46,994 nt of DNA from Bacteroides_D sp963546395 (GCA_963546395.1 CAUUMS010000013.1:1-46994); one strand, 5' to 3'; positions 27,021 through 35,606 are shown, counted from the first letter of the stretch. A program made the numbers and translations. The notes: generated from the letters alone by a model not told the origin.

Positions 27021-27821
27021 TCACGACCACAGCAGCAACCTAATGGCGAAGAGCGATACCACCGCAATTATCACCCAACGGATGAGCTTACCCCCACCAC
27101 GTACAGCCACGTTGGCACCAATCCACGCCCCCAGCATCGAGCCCGCGGAGAGCAGCAACGCCAGCGGCCAATGCACCCGCCCATGGTAAATGTATATCGG
27201 CAGCACTACGACAGTGAACGCAAGTTGCACGAGCAGTTTGAATGCATTGGCGTGGAGTAGATCCATACCACCCAGGTAGATCAACGCCAACAGAATAAAG
27301 AAATTGGATCCTACCTGAATAAAACCGCCATAAAAACCGATTCCCACAAAGGCAATCCACAACCAGGGTCGTCGCAGCATTGCGCAATCCACCGGACGGG
27401 CCTCCCCCTTCCAGCGGGAGGAATCGAAGAACATGAGTCCCACCATTGCGAGTAGTAGCACCCCGATCACCCGATCGAGCACCTCCGAGGGCACATGCAC
27501 GGCAAACAGGGCTCCGCCTATCCCTCCCAACATCGCTGGTAGGGCTAGGGGCATAATCGGCAGGAAACCTCGCACCCCTTTACGCCAGTAGGTGACGAAT
27601 GAGGTGGCCGACTGAAGTAGGATGCCAATCCGGTTTGCCCCATTGGCCACCCCCGAGTCCAAGCCAGCCACCATCAGGGCTGGCAGTGTCAGCAGGGAGC
27701 CACTACCCGCCATGGCATTGATGAACCCTGCCAGGGCACCCGCAAGCGGTACAATCACATAACTCCAGTAGTCCACACTGCATCTGTTGGCGAGCCCAAC
27801 CACCACAACGCCACGTTGCAT
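27021..27821 (-). CDS. TSUP-family (TauE/SafE) membrane permease
   Basis: A 266-residue inner-membrane protein with about eight hydrophobic segments. The N-terminal GALAGFINAMAGSGSLLTLPAL and the internal GFYGGFIQVGSNFFILLAL are the two related halves typical of the sulfite/sulfonate-export TSUP family. Members move organic sulfur anions or other small anions; the substrate here cannot be assigned. The ATG at 27821 follows an in-frame GTG at 27824. A TTTG-N17-TACCTTTA promoter lies upstream. It appears to be transcribed alone. Confidence 0.88.
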   Translation of the reverse strand: MQRGVVVVGLANRCSVDYWSYVIVPLAGALAGFINAMAGSGSLLTLPALMVAGLDSGVANGANRIGILLQSATSFVTYWRKGVRGFLPIMPLALPAMLGGIGGALFAVHVPSEVLDRVIGVLLLAMVGLMFFDSSRWKGEARPVDCAMLRRPWLWIAFVGIGFYGGFIQVGSNFFILLALIYLGGMDLLHANAFKLLVQLAFTVVVLPIYIYHGRVHWPLALLLSAGSMLGAWIGANVAVRGGGKLIRWVIIAVVSLFAIRLLLWS

Positions 27822-27871
27822 CACGTTGACGCAATGCGTAGGACGAATGGCACACGGCCCGGATACGACGG

Positions 27872-27900
27872 TAAAGGTAGCTCAGGCAACGGACATCAAA
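27872..27900 (-). promoter_or_regulatory. Promoter of the TSUP permease gene
   Basis: TTTG (27897-27900), a 17-nt spacer and TACCTTTA (27872-27879) on the minus strand. The last -7 base deviates and the spacing is short. The predicted start is near 27865, about 43 nt before the ATG. Confidence 0.5.
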
Positions 27901-28060
27901 AAGCCCGTGCTACATGATGAAATGTGGCCGCTGCACCCAGACCCAATCTGCGCACAGCGGTGATTGCCACGCCACCCGTGGGCTCAGAGGTAACGATTGG
28001 AACAGTGATACGCCCAGGGGCCTAATACGCCTCGTCGCATTCGCCGCGCTAGGCAGGCGA

Positions 28061-28834
28061 TCAGATCACCAGCTCGAGCTCGTCGTGGGCAAGGAATACA
28101 CCCGGGGGCAAAAGGGGCTCCACCTCAGCTGCGGGCCCCATCTCGTGGCTGATGTGCGTCAGGTAGGCTCGCCGTGGGGCAATGCGGGCTATAGCCTCCA
28201 GGGCCTGCCCCAGCGTGTAGTGCATCGGATGGGGCGTGTGACGTAGCGCATTTATCACCAGCGTGTCTACACCTTGCAGGCAAGCCATCGACTCCTCGGG
28301 CAGCTCGCTACAATCCGTGATGTAAGCCACTGGCCCACAGCGGTAACCCAGTATAGGCAGCGGCCCATGCATCACCCGTAGGGGTTGCAACGAAAGTGGC
28401 CCCACCGTGATGGGGCATTTCAGATCCTCCACAGGCCTCGCATCCAGCTCGGGAGCCCCCGGATACCGCCTCTCCGGCGGCATGAATGCGTATGGGAACC
28501 GCTCCTCTAGAGCCCTCAGCACTCGGGGCTCAGCATACAGCGGCATAGCCCCAGGCAGCAACCAGTTGAACGGGCGCACATCGTCCAGCCCGGCCACATG
28601 ATCGCTGTGCTCGTGAGTTATGACAATGGCCTTCAGGTTGGTCACCCCAGCGCGTAGCATCTGCTGGCGGAAGTCGGGGCCGATGTCGATAGACACCGCC
28701 ACCCCATCTTCCTCCAGTACTGCCGCCGTGCGGAGACGCTTATCATGCGGGTCGCTCGATCGGCACGCCGCGCAGCGACACCCCACCACAGGGATGCCCT
28801 GCGAGATACCCGTGCCCACCAGCCTAAGACGCAT
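28061..28834 (-). CDS. PhnP-like metallo-beta-lactamase-fold hydrolase
   Basis: A 257-residue cytoplasmic MBL-fold protein. The N-terminal block GCRCAACRSSDPHDKRLR, the metal motif HEHSDH (74-79) and GLDDVRPFN (82-90) are typical of the PhnP / phosphoribosyl cyclic phosphodiesterase group. YITDCSELP and LTHISHEM supply later ligands. Relatives without C-P lyase genes are thought to act as general cyclic or nucleic-acid phosphodiesterases; the substrate here is unknown. It lies 29 nt after iorB and is probably the third gene of iorA-iorB-MBL, a conserved-looking pairing without an obvious pathway link. Confidence 0.88.
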   Translation of the reverse strand: MRLRLVGTGISQGIPVVGCRCAACRSSDPHDKRLRTAAVLEEDGVAVSIDIGPDFRQQMLRAGVTNLKAIVITHEHSDHVAGLDDVRPFNWLLPGAMPLYAEPRVLRALEERFPYAFMPPERRYPGAPELDARPVEDLKCPITVGPLSLQPLRVMHGPLPILGYRCGPVAYITDCSELPEESMACLQGVDTLVINALRHTPHPMHYTLGQALEAIARIAPRRAYLTHISHEMGPAAEVEPLLPPGVFLAHDELELVI

Positions 28835-28863
28835 ACCCGCCGACGGGGTGCATACCCCCTATC

Positions 28864-29448
28864 TTACTTCGCCAGGTGCTCCGTGGACTTACGCCCTGCC
28901 CGCAGGGCCTTCAGGTTAGCCTCAACCACATCATCCCCCTTGCGCGAGAATATCGACACGATCCCCTCCTCCAGGAGCTCGTAGCGCGTCATGATGAACG
29001 GCGAGGCTGCGCCCAGCATCACCACATTCGCCGCGCGAGTCGATCCGGCCTCCTTCGCCAGCGCATCGGCATCAATAGCCACGTGGTGTGGCAACGCCTC
29101 GATCTGCGCCATCACGCTCTCGATAGGGGGGTAGTTGGGAATATTCACAAAGGGGTTGATACTCGTCACTACGTAGCCCGTGGGGGACAAGAACGGCAGG
29201 TAGCGAAGGCACTCCATGGGTTCCCCCGAAAGGATCAGGTCGGCGCGCCCCATCGGGATCAAATCCGAGGCGATAGCCCCCTCGGCGATGCGCAGGTGCG
29301 ACTGCACATCGCCCCCGCGCTGGCTCATGCCATGCGTCTCGGCCTGCTTCAGATTCAGCCCCTGCTTCACGGCCGCATAGCCTATAATGGTGGCCACCGA
29401 AAGAATACCCTGGCCGCCTACGCCTGCCAGTATAATGTCAGTTTTCAT
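28864..29448 (-). CDS. iorB: Indolepyruvate:ferredoxin oxidoreductase subunit beta
   Basis: The gamma-domain subunit of 2-oxoacid oxidoreductases, 194 residues from the ATG at 29448. It begins TDIILAGVGGQGILSVATII, the diagnostic dinucleotide-like motif, and contains KQAETHGMSQRGGDVQSHLR and DLILSGEPMECLRYLP. The open frame continues upstream to 29541 but that part overlaps iorA. A GGAAGGG-like ribosome site precedes the ATG, so the shorter start is preferred. With IorA it oxidises arylpyruvates from aromatic amino acids to acyl-CoA, reducing ferredoxin. Confidence 0.95.
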   Translation of the reverse strand: MKTDIILAGVGGQGILSVATIIGYAAVKQGLNLKQAETHGMSQRGGDVQSHLRIAEGAIASDLIPMGRADLILSGEPMECLRYLPFLSPTGYVVTSINPFVNIPNYPPIESVMAQIEALPHHVAIDADALAKEAGSTRAANVVMLGAASPFIMTRYELLEEGIVSIFSRKGDDVVEANLKALRAGRKSTEHLAK

Positions 29449-29488
29449 CGTCTTACCCTTCCGCTTAGTCGCATTTTGGTGGGATCCG

Positions 29489-31111
29489 CTACTCTTCGCC
29501 CTGCTTCTTCTCAGCCTTCTTGGCACGCTGCCTGCGGGCATAGGTCTGCACGCATTCCCGAGATGGGATCACCACCGACACCCCCGGGTAGGCCAGCTCC
29601 TCGCGGAGGATAGCCACGTTAGCCTCCAGATTCTTCTTCAGGGGCACCATGGTACGAATATGGTCAGGGTGCACCCCGAGGCCCTTGCAGATCTCTATCA
29701 GGTGGCCGAAAGCCGACGAATCCTGACCTCCGGTCATACCGGTCGTAGAGTTATCGGAGATGATAACCGTGATGGGCGCATTCTCATTCACCGCGTCCAG
29801 CAACCCCGTCATCCCGCTATGGGTAAACGTGGAGTCACCGATCACAGCCACCGCAGGCACCAACCCCGCATCGGCAGCACCCTTCGCCATGGTGATAGAG
29901 GCACCCATGTCCACGCACGAATTGATGGCGCTGTAGGGCGGCAGGGCTCCCAACGTGTAGCATCCGATGTCGGCAAACACGCGGCCCTCACCCACCTCAG
30001 CCATCACCGTATTCAGGGCCTCGTACACATCCCGGTGGCCGCACCCCACGCACAGTGATGGCGGGCGTCCCTGCACCAGCTCGGGAATAGCTTCGCCCTC
30101 CTCTATCTGGGCACCCAGGGCCTTCGCCACCAGGTTAGGATTCAGCTCGCCATCACGAGGTAGAAGCCCATCCATCCGGCCGCGTATCTTCTTCCCATTA
30201 TCCATGAACCCGCGCAGCTGCTCCTCCACGAAGGGGGCCCCCTCCTCTAGCACAATCAGCTCCTGGCAGTGCGCGTAGAGCGACTCCAGCTGCTTACGCG
30301 GCAACGGGTACTGCGTGACCTTCAGAATGGAGTAGTCATGCGCAGACCCCCCGAGCACCTCTTGCAGGTAGTTGTACGCAATGCCCGTGGTGATGATGCC
30401 CACGCCATCCTTCTTCCCCAGCTGCAACGCCGTGTAGGGCGACTCCTCCGAGGCGCTCTCCATGGCCCGCTGCTGGCCCAGCAGGGCCCGATAGTTGCGG
30501 CGCGCAATGGCCGGTAGCAGCACGAACTGGCGCGGATCCTTCGGTATCGACAGGGTATTCTGCTCTTTGGGTGCCGCCTTCAGCGTCACGCCAGCCCTCG
30601 AGTGGGCCATACGCGTAGTAACACGTATCAGCACGGGCGCATTCACCCGTTCCGACAGAGCAAAAGCCTCTTGCACCAGGTCGTAAGCCTCCTGCTGATT
30701 GGATGGTTCCATGCAGGGCACCAGCGCGAATTTGGCGTAATAGCGGCTGTCCTGCTCATTCTGGGAGCTATGCATGGATGGGTCGTCAGCCACCAGCACC
30801 ACCAGGCCCCCATTGACCCCAGTGACCCCGGCGTTGACAAAGGCATCTGCCGCCACGTTCAGCCCCACATGCTTAAAGCACACCAGGGCCCGCTTACCCG
30901 CGTAGGACATGCCGATGGCAGCCTCCATGGCGGTCTTCTCATTCGCCGACCACTTGCGATGTATCCCCAGCTCGGCCGCCTGCTTCGATCCCTGCACGTA
31001 CTCCATGATCTCTGTCGACGGCGTCCCGGGATAGGCATACACGCCCGAAACCCCGGCATCGATGGCGCCCTGCGCTATCGCCTCGTCGCCCAGCATCAAC
31101 CTCTTTTCCAT
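29489..31111 (-). CDS. iorA: Indolepyruvate:ferredoxin oxidoreductase subunit alpha
   Basis: The 540-residue TPP-binding subunit. The pyrimidine-binding half is N-terminal (GDEAIAQGAIDAG, 8-20; YPGTPSTEI, 27-35). The C-terminal TPP half has CVGCGH (354-359), GDSTFTHSG (425-433) and DNSTTGMTGGQ (453-463), a complete TPP site. The C-terminal pair of CxxCxxCxxxCP ferredoxin motifs of archaeal-type IorA is missing; the protein ends in a lysine-rich tail (AKKAEKKQGEE). It probably passes electrons directly to a separate ferredoxin. First gene of the iorA-iorB-MBL operon, with a promoter at 31163-31191. Confidence 0.95.
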   Translation of the reverse strand: MEKRLMLGDEAIAQGAIDAGVSGVYAYPGTPSTEIMEYVQGSKQAAELGIHRKWSANEKTAMEAAIGMSYAGKRALVCFKHVGLNVAADAFVNAGVTGVNGGLVVLVADDPSMHSSQNEQDSRYYAKFALVPCMEPSNQQEAYDLVQEAFALSERVNAPVLIRVTTRMAHSRAGVTLKAAPKEQNTLSIPKDPRQFVLLPAIARRNYRALLGQQRAMESASEESPYTALQLGKKDGVGIITTGIAYNYLQEVLGGSAHDYSILKVTQYPLPRKQLESLYAHCQELIVLEEGAPFVEEQLRGFMDNGKKIRGRMDGLLPRDGELNPNLVAKALGAQIEEGEAIPELVQGRPPSLCVGCGHRDVYEALNTVMAEVGEGRVFADIGCYTLGALPPYSAINSCVDMGASITMAKGAADAGLVPAVAVIGDSTFTHSGMTGLLDAVNENAPITVIISDNSTTGMTGGQDSSAFGHLIEICKGLGVHPDHIRTMVPLKKNLEANVAILREELAYPGVSVVIPSRECVQTYARRQRAKKAEKKQGEE

Positions 31112-31162
31112 TCCTCTAAATTTCAGCTATTTAACACGAATGCGTGGATCTACACGCCTCGG

Positions 31163-31191
31163 CCAAGGTACAAAGTATTCAGTTACTACAA
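31163..31191 (-). promoter_or_regulatory. Promoter of the iorAB operon
   Basis: TTG (31189-31191), an 18-nt spacer and TACCTTGG (31163-31170) on the minus strand, one base from the perfect -7 box. It predicts a leader of about 45 nt before iorA. Confidence 0.5.
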
Positions 31192-31317
31192 CCAGAATAT
31201 GCTGCAAAAATGCTGCGGCACGCCTCAAGAATGTCCCTCAGCGGAAGCAAACACCGTGATGGCAAAAGGGAGGATGTAAACAGGTCAGGAGGCATCGCAT
31301 ACCATCCCAACGGCCCA

Positions 31318-31389
31318 GCGCAAGCCATGCCTCAAACAGCATCTATTCAGAAACGCTACAAATGCTTCACCGCATGGCACCGATTGCGC
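31318..31389. repeat. Long-range inverted repeat after the lipoprotein gene
   Basis: GCGCAAGCCATG (31318-31329) can pair with CATGGC (31373-31378) and TTGCGC (31384-31389), leaving a 5-nt bulge and a 43-nt loop. It lies 20 nt beyond the stop of the minus-strand lipoprotein gene and could be its terminator. Evidence is base pairing only. Confidence 0.3.
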
Positions 31390-31408
31390 CCAAGTGGCCG
31401 GGAATCCC

Positions 31409-32557
31409 TCAGCGAGTGGCCCTGCGGGCAGCATGGCCCCGCAGCTTCTTTATGTCGCCCTTCTCGTTGTCCACGAACGTATTGCCCTGGCTGTCCGACG
31501 AGAGGGTAGCACTCACTAGCGCGATCCCATAGCCCGCGTTACGGGCAAACCGGCAGTTGCGCACCACCACGCTTTGGCAGTCGTACAGCACGAGCCCGGC
31601 ACTCGGATCGCCTCCCCCACCAGCCTCAATGGTGCACCCGTCGAACCGCGAACCCACCTGCACGTAGGAGTTACACGTGACCCCCTTCCACTGCCCAGGG
31701 GCCTTGTTCTCCTCCGCCGAGGTGAACACCACCCGCTGAGCTAGCACAGTAGTAGGACGGATGCTACCCAAATCGAACTCCCCATTCCGCGCAAAGCGGA
31801 ACACGTTGCCCGCCCCCAGATCGAGGCTCTGGGCATCGATGGAGATAGAGCCCATCACGTAGTAGGGAACGTGCATATCCGGTATGGCAAACTGGCTCAC
31901 GTCCACCTTGCTCGCCACGAGCTCGATGCCAAATCCGCGGGCCGCCGTCAGCGTGGAGTTCCGTCCTAGCAGAGCCAACATCTCCACGCACCCCGAAATG
32001 GCGTGCCCATTGGTGGTGTGTATGGCAAGCCCGCTAAGGCGAGCTAGAGCCCGACGATCCACCGCATCAATCTGTAATCCCACCCCAGGGCACTCGGCGA
32101 TGGATAGATTATCGATGGGGAAATTCAGGTTTGCAATCCGCATGGCGGGCGTGCTGGATGAGCCTGCATGCCGCACCTCGCAGTTCGATATGCGCGAATT
32201 GCGGCTTGTGGAAAGGATTTGAATCCCGAGCCAGGGCTTGTCCTTGCTGGCCGATTGCAGCACGATAGGCGATGAGAGGGTACCCTCCATCACGATGTTG
32301 CCCGAGCTGGAGCCGCCCACCACCAGCTGCCCATCCTCGGCAAACTCGATGGTGACCCCGGGCTCCACCCGCAGCGTGGCTCCCACCACGGTAACCCTAC
32401 CCGCAATGGAGACCGTGGAGCCTCGCCGCCACGTCTGATCCTTCGTGATGTCGAGGGTTCCGAGGCTATCGTTCGATATCTTATCGCTGACGCAAGATGC
32501 TAGCACAACAGGCAGCACCAGCATTGCAGCGCATACGCGCCAGGCATTCTTCAGCAT
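31409..32557 (-). CDS. Lipoprotein with beta-helix-like repeats
   Basis: A 382-residue protein from the ATG at 32557, chosen because it begins a classic lipoprotein signal peptide: MLKNAWRV, a hydrophobic stretch, then the lipobox LASC with Cys22. The mature part has repeating hydrophobic rungs (GRVTVVGATLRVEPGVTIEF, then GNIVMEGTLSSPIVLQSA, then SRISNCEVRHAG), as in right-handed parallel beta-helix (pectate-lyase-like) folds. No catalytic residues could be assigned. It is probably anchored in the outer membrane. The open frame extends to a GTG at 32743, but that extension has no export logic. Not in an evident operon. Confidence 0.8.
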   Translation of the reverse strand: MLKNAWRVCAAMLVLPVVLASCVSDKISNDSLGTLDITKDQTWRRGSTVSIAGRVTVVGATLRVEPGVTIEFAEDGQLVVGGSSSGNIVMEGTLSSPIVLQSASKDKPWLGIQILSTSRNSRISNCEVRHAGSSSTPAMRIANLNFPIDNLSIAECPGVGLQIDAVDRRALARLSGLAIHTTNGHAISGCVEMLALLGRNSTLTAARGFGIELVASKVDVSQFAIPDMHVPYYVMGSISIDAQSLDLGAGNVFRFARNGEFDLGSIRPTTVLAQRVVFTSAEENKAPGQWKGVTCNSYVQVGSRFDGCTIEAGGGGDPSAGLVLYDCQSVVVRNCRFARNAGYGIALVSATLSSDSQGNTFVDNEKGDIKKLRGHAARRATR

Positions 32558-32754
32558 AGCAATTGCAAAATTACTCAAGGATAGACACGCATGCATTCCG
32601 TCTCCCTCGCGGGTGCGCAGAATTGCCGTCTGGTTGGTACGCAAAAACTGCATGCATTGTTCCGTTTCACCCGCCCTAATCGTCGAAATTTGCCCCGTGG
32701 CAATGGGAAAACCATTTTGCGGCCCAAAACGTACTAATTCCACTCATATTCAAA

Positions 32755-32787
32755 GCACCAACGAGGCACCAACAAGGTACCAAGGAT
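32755..32787 (+). repeat. Three tandem 11-nt units
   Basis: GCACCAACGAG, GCACCAACAAG and GTACCAAGGAT follow each other without gaps. Units one and two differ at one position; unit three is more diverged. The 11-nt period is close to one DNA helical turn, as seen in some regulator-binding arrays. It lies directly beside dispersed repeat copy B. Confidence 0.5.
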
Positions 32788-32791
32788 ACCC

Positions 32792-32821
32792 TTTGTCCTA
32801 CCAAATACGGACTTGATGCGG
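32792..32821 (-). repeat. Dispersed repeat copy B, inverted
   Basis: The reverse complement of these 30 bases matches 16991-17020 with a single difference. Only one arm of the copy A hairpin (CCAAATACGGACTTG, 32801-32815) is kept intact here; the other side reads CAAGGATACCCTTTG. It lies between the divergent lipoprotein and methyltransferase genes. Confidence 0.7.
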
Positions 32822-32873
32822 TGTTGCTACGGCGTTGCCACGGTGACGCTAGGTGTAATGCCAGCTCCGGTTG

Positions 32874-32903
32874 TTGCACGAGTGGGGAATGCCACTACCT
32901 TTG
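32874..32903 (+). promoter_or_regulatory. Promoter upstream of the methyltransferase gene
   Basis: TTG (32874-32876), a 19-nt spacer and a perfect TACCTTTG (32896-32903). The predicted start, near 32910, coincides with the ATG of a 46-codon open frame and lies about 150 nt before the methyltransferase. Confidence 0.65.
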
Positions 32904-32909
32904 CCGCTG

Positions 32910-33050
32910 ATGGCACTCCCGCTGCGCAAGGTGGATCTTCAGGGAGAGATGCTTTCCGTCGTGCAGCGTGGGGCCATGGTGCCGATGTTCCGTTCTGCTG
33001 AGAGAGCCACAGTACCCCCCGTTGGATTGTGCGCTCCATTGACCAAATAG
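32910..33050 (+). CDS. Possible 46-residue leader ORF
   Basis: An ATG-started frame (MALPLRKVDLQ...) ends with TAG at 33048-33050, 8 nt before the methyltransferase ATG. It begins about 7 nt after a consensus promoter, so it would be read as a nearly leaderless message. It resembles no protein I know. It might be a regulatory leader peptide or simply untranslated leader sequence. Confidence 0.25.
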   Translation: MALPLRKVDLQGEMLSVVQRGAMVPMFRSAERATVPPVGLCAPLTK

Positions 33051-33058
33051 GTTTGACA

Positions 33059-33880
33059 ATGAGTGAGATGATTGAGAACCGCCTCACCGACGTGCCGGAG
33101 ACGATGCTGATCACGCTATGGGCAAAAGCCGAGGAGTCGGCGCGCCCAGATGCGTTGCTTCGCGATCCGAAGGCCGCGGAGATGATGGAGAAGATTGTGT
33201 ACGATTTCTCCAAGTTCCGTAAGGCTAAATTCACGCAGGCGGGTTGCTGCGTGAGAGCCAGCCTCATCGACAGGGAAGTTGAGGCCTTCATAGCCCAACA
33301 CCCCGATGCGGTGGTTGTGCAGCTGGGTGCTGGACTAGACGCCCGCTACGAGCGGTTGCGCAAGCCCGACATAACGCACTGGTACGACCTGGACGTAGCA
33401 GAGTCCATCGCATTGCGGCGGCAGCTGCTCCAGGAGAGCGAGCGAAACACCTACATCGCCTCCTCCATGTTCGACTACGGCTGGATAGACACCGTAAAGG
33501 CGCACAGAAAGCCGGTGCTTCTCGTCATGGAGGGTGTGCTGATGTACTTTGAGCCCGCGCAGGTGAGGGCCTTTTTCGATGAGCTTTGCGACCGGTTCGG
33601 CCAGGTGACCGTGCTGTTCGACATGCTCGCCTTCGCCCTGGTGGGGCACTCAAAGCAGCACGATTCGCTGCAGAAGGTGGATGGGCGCGTGGAGTTCAAA
33701 TGGTCATTGCTCGACACTAGAGATATGGAGGGGTGGAACCCCAAGATACACGTGGAGCGAGAGTACTACATGAGCAAGCACGATCAGGGACGTTACCCGT
33801 TCATTTTCAGGATGCTCTACAAGCTCCCGTACTTCTTTCGGCGGTTCAACCAGCGGGTCATCAGGCTGACGATATCCTAG
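33059..33880 (+). CDS. Class I SAM methyltransferase, LCM/PPM family
   Basis: A 273-residue cytoplasmic protein. Motif I is VVVQLGAGLDARYERL, followed by WYDLDVAESIALRRQLL and LLVMEGVLMYFEPAQVRAFF, the three landmarks of the leucine-carboxyl-methyltransferase-like O-methyltransferases (the TcmP/YktD type). In bacteria these often methylate small secondary metabolites; the substrate is unknown. The ATG at 33059 is chosen over an upstream in-frame GTG at 33029. A second promoter-like match (TTG at 33027-33029, 18 nt, TAGGTTTG at 33048-33055) would give a leaderless start further in. It appears to be a single gene with no biosynthetic neighbours. Confidence 0.88.
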   Translation: MSEMIENRLTDVPETMLITLWAKAEESARPDALLRDPKAAEMMEKIVYDFSKFRKAKFTQAGCCVRASLIDREVEAFIAQHPDAVVVQLGAGLDARYERLRKPDITHWYDLDVAESIALRRQLLQESERNTYIASSMFDYGWIDTVKAHRKPVLLVMEGVLMYFEPAQVRAFFDELCDRFGQVTVLFDMLAFALVGHSKQHDSLQKVDGRVEFKWSLLDTRDMEGWNPKIHVEREYYMSKHDQGRYPFIFRMLYKLPYFFRRFNQRVIRLTIS

Positions 33881-34030
33881 GGCATCGCCCCGGCACTGGA
33901 TCGATGGGATGTGGCTTGCCGTGGAATGCGGGTGTAACGTCGTGGCGCGCCGTGCCCAATCGGCCCGACGGGGGGCGCATGGAGCCGCGAGCAGGTGTAG
34001 GGTACTAATGCACATTTCGAAACTCTTTCG

Positions 34031-34038
34031 TACCTTCG
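34031..34038 (+). promoter_or_regulatory. -7 promoter element of the usp-rdgB-porZ-recO cluster
   Basis: TACCTTCG, one base off the consensus and identical to the atpB box, about 50 nt before the first ATG of the stress-protein gene. No clear -33 TTG. Confidence 0.4.
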
Positions 34039-34086
34039 CCGCACGAATGTGGCCGTGACCTTGTCAGCCCGCCGTAGTTGGTGGGT

Positions 34087-35016
34087 ATGCCCCACGGCCC
34101 GAATACATCTCGTATGAATGAGCCCCCTTCCCCCTCTACGCTCTGCCCTAAGGCGAGCGAGCCGGAGAACAGCGTGTCCCCCGAGCCCCCATTAGATGCG
34201 GGCTCCCGAGCAGACGGGCCCCTCTTTTTAGTCCCCACCGATTTTTCCCCCGAATCATACCGCGCCGTACAGTACGCCGCATCGCTGGCCGAGCAGGTTG
34301 GTGGGCGTGTGCACGTGCTACACGTCGATGCCCCGGATGCGGCAGCTCACGCCAGCGCGCATGCCATGCGTACGATGCTGGAGGAGCTCGACTTGCCGTT
34401 GCGCCCGAGCGTTGAGTGCGTGCGCGGCTCGCTGGCTGAAGAGCTATCGGGCACAGCGCAACGGATGGGGGCCGACTACATTGTGGTCACCTCGCGGCAC
34501 ATGCGCGACCCCGAGCAGTTCAAGCAATCCACTGTGTTGCAGCTGCTTCGCTACGGCAACGTGCCCTACCTGGCCCTACAGGAGCCCCCTGAGCGTGGGA
34601 CGATTCGGGACGTGGTGGTACCGATCGATTACTCGAGCGAGGAGCGCATAAGGCACGAGTGGATACCGCGCCTCTGCGCGCAGTATTCGCCACGATTCCA
34701 CCTGGTGGTACCCTCGGTGAACGAGGCCGATCTACACGACCGGATAGAGGAGAACCTCGAGTATACCCAGGAGCTGCTCGACCAGGCAGGGGCTGAGCAT
34801 GAGGAGCATCGGCTGGACGGGCTGGACGATTACACCCCGGCCCTGCTCAACTACGCGCTGGGTGCTGGGGCTGACCTCATTGTGCTAACCTCCACACCCG
34901 ATCCGCGGCATGCGGGTCGCTACATGCTCGAGCCGCACGACCGGGCCCTACTCCAGCAAGCCGAGGGCATTGCCGTGATGGTCATCAACCCCATTCAGGA
35001 GGGAGCAGCATGCTAG
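34087..35016 (+). CDS. Tandem universal stress protein
   Basis: About 309 residues with two UspA-type domains: the first begins LFLVPTDFSPESYRAVQYAASLA, the second RDVVVPIDYSSEE. Both keep the fold's core strands (GADYIVVTSR; GADLIVLTS) but lack the G-2x-G-9x-G(S/T) nucleotide loop, so ATP binding is unlikely. These proteins act in the cytoplasm as stress or metabolic regulators; the partner is unknown. Starts at 34087 or 34114 are both possible, since the first 40 residues are Pro/Ser-rich and poorly conserved-looking. It overlaps rdgB by 7 nt, implying translational coupling. Confidence 0.88.
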   Translation: MPHGPNTSRMNEPPSPSTLCPKASEPENSVSPEPPLDAGSRADGPLFLVPTDFSPESYRAVQYAASLAEQVGGRVHVLHVDAPDAAAHASAHAMRTMLEELDLPLRPSVECVRGSLAEELSGTAQRMGADYIVVTSRHMRDPEQFKQSTVLQLLRYGNVPYLALQEPPERGTIRDVVVPIDYSSEERIRHEWIPRLCAQYSPRFHLVVPSVNEADLHDRIEENLEYTQELLDQAGAEHEEHRLDGLDDYTPALLNYALGAGADLIVLTSTPDPRHAGRYMLEPHDRALLQQAEGIAVMVINPIQEGAAC

Positions 35017-35606
35017 AGCTCATCGTGGCAACTCACAATGCGCACAAGGTGGAGGAGATGGCTCCCCTGCTGGCGGGACTTTGCAGCCTGCGTAGCGCAT
35101 CAGAGGTGGGAATCACCGAATCGATTCCCGAGGATCATGATACGCTCGAGGCGAATGCGCTCCAGAAGGCTTCGTACGTGCACCAGGCCACTGGGCTCGA
35201 CACATTTGCCGACGACACGGGGCTCGAGGTGCATGCGCTGCATGGGGCCCCGGGCGTGTACTCGGCCCGATATGCAGGCCCCAGCTGCACCCCTGCCGAC
35301 AATGTGCGCAAGCTGCTTGAGAACATGCAGGGGGTGGAGGATCGCAGGGCCCATTTTCGCACGGTGATTGCGCTCATATACCAGGGGCAAGAGTTCCTGT
35401 TCGAGGGCGTGGTGGAGGGCACCATCCTACATGCCCCCACGGGAGCCGAAGGGTTTGGCTATGACCCCATATTCCAGCCAACGGGTGAGTGCCGGAGCTT
35501 TGCGCAGATGCCGCTGGCGGCCAAGAATGCCATAAGCCACCGGGGACGTGCCGTGGCCGCATTGGTTGAATTTCTGAAAGCTCAGTCCTGCATGCGTGGG
35601 GCGTAA
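35010..35606 (+). CDS. rdgB: XTP/dITP diphosphatase (RdgB/HAM1)
   Basis: A 198-residue house-cleaning pyrophosphatase that removes dITP and XTP from the nucleotide pool. Motifs include ATHNAHKVEE (7-16), FADDTGLEVHALHGAPGVYSARYAG (split, with Asp68-Asp69), GFGYDPIF and SHRGRA near the end. All family-defining blocks are present. The ATG lies within the end of the usp gene. porZ follows 87 nt downstream. Confidence 0.97.
   Translation: MLELIVATHNAHKVEEMAPLLAGLCSLRSASEVGITESIPEDHDTLEANALQKASYVHQATGLDTFADDTGLEVHALHGAPGVYSARYAGPSCTPADNVRKLLENMQGVEDRRAHFRTVIALIYQGQEFLFEGVVEGTILHAPTGAEGFGYDPIFQPTGECRSFAQMPLAAKNAISHRGRAVAALVEFLKAQSCMRGA

Noticed and set aside
28876..29613. 245-codon plus-strand frame over iorB
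   Set aside because: Antisense shadow of iorB and the end of iorA, both clear on the minus strand.
32566..32573. TAATTTTG -7 match just before the lipoprotein ATG
   Set aside because: It would put the start of transcription only a few bases from the ATG and has no -33 partner; probably chance.
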